This document shows, piece by piece, positions 58,989 through 64,000 of a DNA stretch of 64,000 nucleotides (position 1 is the stretch's first letter; each line of letters opens with the position of its first letter). The stretch is from NCBI RefSeq assembly GCF_020360975.1, contig NW_025408668.1, positions 7,130,001 to 7,194,000 of the forward strand, read 5' to 3'. Source of the stretch: Hirsutella rhossiliensis. Taxonomy: Eukaryota > Ascomycota > Sordariomycetes > Hypocreales > Ophiocordycipitaceae. Under the pieces are notes generated by a model that was given only the letters and a program-made list of their open reading frames with translations, had not been told where the DNA came from and made no database searches. A program made the position numbers and the translations under genes.

Positions 58989-59994
58989 CAGTAGGCAGAA
59001 TTGCACACATTGAAGCATGCAACAAGGCGCAAAGGAGCTATCCGGTACTTTCGCCTTGCCCATTACCTGCCCGGTACGGAGTACAATGTGCCGTGTACCC
59101 TCTTGGGTAAGTTCCAGCCCACAAGTACAGAAACTCTAAGCCTAAAAGAGACGCCTGAAACACCCAAAAAAAAAAGCTCAAGACCCGGGCAGGAGCCCCT
59201 CGGCTATGTGCGAAGACCAGGCTTCGCCGTACCTGTACCTACCAGGCCGCCCCCACTCGGTGGCCGTCTCTCTCGTGAGTCAGGGGACCCCGGCATCACG
59301 GAGCCTCCCCCTCCCTCCCTGGACGAGAATAGGCAGATGGGATCAACTACCGTACCGTTCCTCATCCGGCCGCGCTGCCGTGTTGTGATTGCTGCTCCTC
59401 ACCGTCGTCGTGGCCCAAGCTCCGCGGCGGTCGCTCCCCTGCCCCCGTCTGCAATAATCCCCCCATCCCTTCTGTCCCCCCCCCCCAAATCCTTCCATCC
59501 ATCTCCATCCCAATCTCAGACAGCTGCAACAGACGTTCCATTTTCCTCCCCCCTCTCTCCCACTCGAATCCCGCTTCTCCCTCACTTTCTCTCACTCAAG
59601 GACCTGCGCTTGTTTCCCCTTGCCTTGGCCTAACCTCCACCCCGTCTCGGTGCCCAGCAAGCGTTTGTTTCCAATCCCTTCATCAACCTCGCATTGGCTC
59701 CTCCTATCTCTAGCTTTCGGCGCCAGCTTGGGTTTCGTTCTTCTCAATCGCAACCCGCTCTGCCCGTCTTTTCTTTTCTTTTTGAGCCTTTCTTGCCTCG
59801 GCTTGCCCTCTTCTTTCCCAAGAGCAAGCTCTGACATTACCACCCTCTGGCGGATGGCTCGTTGAGCAAACCCTCCCGCCTCCTTTTTTCGAGCGAGAGA
59901 ACACCGGCCACATAACTGCGAGCGAGACATAGTACGCAGAGCCACGCCCGGCGCCCATTCCGCCTCGCCACCGCTCTTCCGACTCTCGCCCGCC

Positions 59995-62761
59995 ATGCCT
60001 CCCTCTCTCGGCACCTACCCGTCCCTGACTCGCCCTCGGACGGGAGACCGCGACGGCCGTCCAGGCACTCGCGAACAGGGCGCAAACGACAACATGCTCA
60101 TCCCCAGCCGCACCTCGTCGCTACACTCGCGCATCACACAGCCAATCCCCTCGACCCTCACCGTAAAATCCCAGCAACGCACCCCCAAGACCCTCACCCA
60201 TGCCTACATGGTCTGCGGTGTTGGTCGCGAGCCTTCGCAATGGGTCAAGGCTCCGGCTCCCTCTCAGGGCAAGATTGGCCACATGAAGGGCGCCGTCGGT
60301 CAGTTTTGGCTGCCTGAGATTCTCGGCAGCAGCCCTCGCCTGGAGCAGGACAACGAGATTGCTCGCGCGCTTCATGCCGCCATGAGGGTGGGTTTTTAGT
60401 TTCGCCCGCTCCATCGTCTCCACGCTCATCTTGTACTGCTTGCTGACCAAGTTTGTCTTCGCGCAGGCCTGCTTCCCCCATGACGTCGAGATTTGCACGG
60501 GCCGGGGTCAGCCTCACTGCGTCCACCATGCCTTTGTCCTCCAGCAAGACTCTTCCCACACCCTCTACGGCATCTGTCTGCGCGTCTGGTCCCGCGCCGA
60601 CGACAAGAGGGCCGAGACGATCCGCGACCTGCGAAAGCGAACCGAGCCCGACTTCTACGACAACGCCGACGAGACGTACTGGATCCCCTACTGCCTCTCC
60701 TTCCTCTCGCGGTATCCACTGTACAATCTTCTGGGCGACTATCTTAGGGGCATGTGGATTCACTGGAATAAGGCCACCAACCTCTTCCACGCCGAAGAGG
60801 TGTCGCGCATCCTGAGCTTCCCGGCTCCGCGTCTCAACGACCTCGTTCGCATCGACATGAAGGACTACGCCCTCTGCTATCAGTTCCCCTCGTCGCCCAC
60901 CGGCTTCCAGAACTTCGCCCTGTGGCCCCTCTTCACCTGCTTGTCCATCCCCAACATTGTGGGAGTTGTCGAGGCGGCCATCTCTCCCACGCGACGCATA
61001 ATCTTCGTCAGCCACTATCCGGCCATGCTGACGGTGGCCGCCGAGACCGTACGCTATTGTGTGCGTGTTTACGAGTGGAGCGGCTTGTACGTGCCCGTGG
61101 TCCACGCGCGCCACGCCCAGGAGCTTGTGCAGGAGCCCGGTCCGTACATTCTCGGTATTACCGCCGAGTGCCGCTCGCTCTTCACGGCGCCCACCGATGC
61201 CCTGGTCGTGGATCTGGATCGCAACTTCGTCCTCACCTCCAGCCCGCCTACTGCCCTGACGCCCAGTCAGCGAAACAAGTTTGTCACACGACTCACTCAG
61301 GCTCTCAACGGTGACGTCACCCCGTCCGGTGTCCCCCAGCACCTGCGTTCTGCCTACGGCGGCGGCAAGCTAGTTCCGGCTGGTCAGATCATCGTCATGC
61401 GTGGCGAGGTGGAGTCGATCCAGGACCCGGAGTGGTGGAATCAGGACTCGGTCACGGCCGTCATGGATCATGTCTGCGAGAAGATGGGTCGCAACTCGGG
61501 TATCAAGGCCGTCTTTGGCGGCGCCGTCAAGAAGCCTCTGATGACCAAGGTGTCAATGCGGCACCTCAACGAAATTGTCCGCGAGCGGAATCAGTACTCC
61601 CGTGATGCCCTTGAGGCCTGGCAGGACTTTATCAATCTCAAGGGCCGCATGGATACGGAGCTCAGCAAGGTCAACAAGCGAAACAACTACCTTGTGGAAG
61701 AGCTCGAGAGCTGGAAGCAGCAGTTCCTCAAGTTCCAAGCTTTTGCCGAGCAGCTCACCAAGGAGACTCAAGACCTTAAGGTCAAGATTGAGAACCACAA
61801 GAGGGAGAACCGTCGCCTGACGGGTCTGCTCGACCAGCAAAAGGACGACAATGCCCGCATGTCGGTCCGCCTCACTGGCACTGAGAAGCAGCGCGACGAT
61901 GCCCTCGAGGCCCTCGTCCTGCAGCAGGAGATTGCCGAGGAGCTTGAGCGTGAGCGCAAGAGGAACAAGAAGGAGCTTTCTCAGCTTCACCACACCAACA
62001 GCACGATCCTGCGCCAGCGCGACGAGGCCCGCCGTGTCGTGCTGCACCTGCGCAGCCTTATTGGCGGCCAGAGCCACCACATGGAGCATCTGGTGCGGTC
62101 TCTGACGAAGCCCGACGAGCTTACGCAAGAGATGGCCCAGGAATTTGAAGCCGAGGAAGGGGATGCCGACGACGCGACGGTTGACGGCAGTGAAAGCGTG
62201 GTCAAGACTTCGCGCAACAGCAAACGGCTCTCTCTGGGCTTCTTCGACGTCGCCGACCGCCACCTCAAGGACAAGACGGACGCCATCGCCCACATTGTCC
62301 GCAACATCGCCGATCAGTGCCAGGCCGCGGTCGAGGGCCTCCAGCTCGCCCAGGATGCCGAGACGCGATCTCTCCGTCGGCAGAGCAATCTGTCTCCCGC
62401 CCAGAGCGATGACGGCATCGACGACCGGTCCGTGTCCACCAACGAGGCGGGCGATGACAACCGCCTCCAGGCGGGTCGCCCTTCCAGCATTCCTCCCACG
62501 CCAGACCTGATTCCCAATCGCAGCAGCACTGCAATGTCGTTTGCATCTGCCACGACGACACCGGAACGGTCCAGCCTGCAATACGCGGTAGGGGGTGACA
62601 TTCCGACCAAGATAGTCGAGGACGACGAAGAGGTTTTTGAGGAAAGCCGAAGCGATAACAGCGGCGTCCCTAACGAGACTGGAATCGTTGCCAAGCATAC
62701 GGAGTCATTGCTCCACCGCCCCTCAGGAGCGAGGATAAGCGCTCTCGGCGGCCCTCGATGA
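59995..62761 (+). CDS. DENN (uDENN/cDENN) domain protein
   Basis: Exons 59995..60387 and 60467..62761 (79-nt intron, phase 0) give 895 residues. The uDENN part starts at about residue 65 (HAYMVCGVGREPSQW) and runs through CVHHAFVLQQDSSHTLYGICLRVW. The core DENN domain has YPLYNLLGDYLRGMW, NFALWPLFTCLSIPNIVGVVEAAI and GLYVPVVHARHAQELVQEPGPYILGI; then comes a dDENN-like ALVVDLDRNFV. From about 500 to 690 it is a long coiled coil rich in Lys/Glu/Gln (LEAWQDFINLKGRMDTELSKVNK onward). The tail is acidic and Ser/Thr-rich. DENN proteins are exchange factors for Rab GTPases in vesicle traffic. Here the Rab is unknown. It is the first conserved gene right of the accessory island. Confidence 0.9.
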
Positions 62762-63448
62762 ACAGCCCAACCATGATGCCAGGCTCTCAGATAATCACCT
62801 AATACCCTTCCTTGGCCAGGAGAGCCGACAATAGTTTACGGCCTGGAGAATACAAACCCTCGTCACACTCCATGGCATAGGCCTGTGTGTCCAATCTCCA
62901 AATTATACCTCGACTGCGGCCGTAGCGGAGGAATTTGACGATGGGAGAAAATGTAAAAGATATTTGGCGGGCGCGTTCATTTGTCGACATGTCAAAATCT
63001 TCGATTCTATGAGAGAGGAAGGACTCCTCGATGATGCAGCTGGGACTGGACCGTTGCCGGCTTGGGATTCTGTTTGGAAATCGTATTGAGTACGTGATGC
63101 AGCGAGGTGCACCCGAAGCCATGATGAAACAGTTCTTTTCCTAGGACAGCTGTCCGGGCCAAAGAAGATTGAAACTGTTGTGTGACATGGATGGTAGGTT
63201 GAGGGTTGGAGAGGGAGGAAGTCGTCGGCCCTCGTACAGTAATCTGAATGTCACGTACATCATCGTGCTTACCTAAGGTGCCCAGGATGTATGGCATGCT
63301 GCCGCCCGCCCCCACCGCCCTAGGTATCTATGTAGTCAGGGTTCGCCGAAAAAAAAAAGAGGCTTCAACGTTGGAGTGACGTCGCGACTCGCTCCATCTC
63401 GCTTGCACCCACTCACGACGCTGGGCCTCAGCACCAGGCCAAAGCACA
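62762..63448. other. Intergenic between DENN and BCD1 genes
   Basis: 687 nt. A short minus frame from an ATG at 63299 (MPYILGTL followed by a good GTAAGC donor) might be the first exon of a small gene diverging from BCD1, but no second exon is convincing. Confidence 0.45.
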
Positions 63449-64000
63449 ATGGCCGATCCTCTCCTGACGTCTCTCTGCGCCATCTGCCACGTATCGACGC
63501 CCAAATACAAATGCCCCCGGTGTCAGCTGCAGACGTGCTCGGCGGCGTGCGTCAAGAAGCACAAAGCCTGGTCGGAGTGCAGCGGCGAGCGCGACGCGAC
63601 CGTCTTTATCCCGCAGTCGCAGCTGCGCACTGTCGCCGGCGTCAACCACGACTACAACTTCCTGCATAAGTTGGACCTCTCGGTCGAGCGGGCGGAAAGG
63701 ATGCTGGTCGGCGACAAGGGGCTCGTGCGACAAGACGAGCTGCGGCCGCAGACGGTGCAGCAGGTGCGGTGGAAGACGGGCCGTGACGGCAGGAAGAAAA
63801 AGGTGCTGGTGGTGGCGCCCAAGGCGCCCAAGGAGACAGGGGAACGACGGTTCGAGCGGTTCTTGGCCCATAGGCTGAGACAGCTGAACATCCAGATCAC
63901 GCGGGCGCCGCAGGGCATGGCGAGGCAGAGGGAGAACAACACGACCTTTAACCGCCGCTCCGGGGGGATCAATTGGCAGGTGGAGTGGCTGGTCCTGGGC
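63449..64000 (+). CDS. BCD1: Box C/D snoRNP assembly factor BCD1 (zf-HIT), 5' part
   Basis: 184 codons from the ATG to the window end; the 3' part is missing. The N-terminus is a zf-HIT finger with zinc ligands at C10, C13, C22, C25, C30, C34, H38 and C44 (LCAICHVSTPKYKCPRC, then a QLQTCSAACVKKHKAW segment). Then comes the BCD1-specific NHDYNFLHKLD, which follows the finger in yeast Bcd1 and human ZNHIT6. Later there is a basic stretch (RDGRKKKVLVV) and the family block FERFLAHRLRQLNIQITRAP, NNTTFNRRSGGINWQVEWL. The protein acts in the nucleus with the R2TP/NOP58 machinery to assemble box C/D snoRNPs that guide rRNA methylation. A single open exon so far. Confidence 0.9.
   Translation, partial: MADPLLTSLCAICHVSTPKYKCPRCQLQTCSAACVKKHKAWSECSGERDATVFIPQSQLRTVAGVNHDYNFLHKLDLSVERAERMLVGDKGLVRQDELRPQTVQQVRWKTGRDGRKKKVLVVAPKAPKETGERRFERFLAHRLRQLNIQITRAPQGMARQRENNTTFNRRSGGINWQVEWLVLG

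Larger units (their letters stand above)
56178..59994. other. 3.8-kb intergenic region, DENN gene promoter
   Basis: No recognisable gene. It contains CA/TG microsatellites, a perfect TACTCCGTACGGAGTA palindrome and a long pyrimidine-rich leader (59.4-59.9 kb) next to the DENN gene, consistent with a strong fungal promoter and 5' UTR. Confidence 0.5.

Noticed and set aside
61553..62698. 381-codon minus frame inside the DENN gene
   Set aside because: Antisense shadow; the Leu/Val-rich look is the mirror of the coiled-coil codons.

Overview
The window is nuclear DNA of a filamentous ascomycete. Genes carry short introns (about 50-100 nt) with GT..AG ends and CTAAC-like branch points, promoters are CT-rich, codons are GC-rich, and the families (CYS-3 bZIP, CFEM, CAP20 perilipin, fungal gasdermin) are those of Sordariomycetes. 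Hypocreales is the best guess, but the order is inference and no species is named.

Left part (1-21 kb) is conserved housekeeping sequence: the sulphur regulator CYS-3/MetR (-), the kinetochore protein CHL4/Mis15 (+), a TATDN1-type TatD nuclease (-), the ribonucleotide reductase large subunit (+, four exons), a GPI-anchored CFEM protein (+, six exons), a pirin (-) and a CAP20/perilipin-like lipid-droplet protein (-). Two gene-poor stretches of about 5 kb lie here (11.0-16.0 kb and 21.0-25.8 kb).

Middle part (about 26-56 kb) is an accessory island: decayed genes (an unrecognised one at 26.8-28.8 kb, a flavin amine oxidase at 29.9-30.9 kb, a possible third at 54.1-56.2 kb), dispersed repeats, and intact accessory genes. 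The most notable set is a subtilisin-like S8 protease (+) facing, tail to tail, a 278-residue protein that reads as a fungal gasdermin (HET-Q1/RCD-1 type). Such pairs carry out regulated cell death in fungi. Beside them are a secreted DUF3472-like protein, a C2H2 zinc-finger protein and a secreted PAF-acetylhydrolase-like hydrolase. Further right, an intronless, GC-rich, bacterial-looking C-methyltransferase (MppJ-like) converges on an ATP-grasp ligase; together they look like a minimal metabolite locus that may have come in by horizontal transfer.

Right part (60-64 kb) returns to conserved genes: a DENN-domain protein (+) and the start of the box C/D snoRNP assembly factor BCD1 (+), cut by the window end.

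Exon limits were worked out by hand from reading frame, splice consensus and remembered family patterns. Family names come from recognising motifs, not from searches. No tRNA, rRNA, CRISPR array or intact transposase was found.
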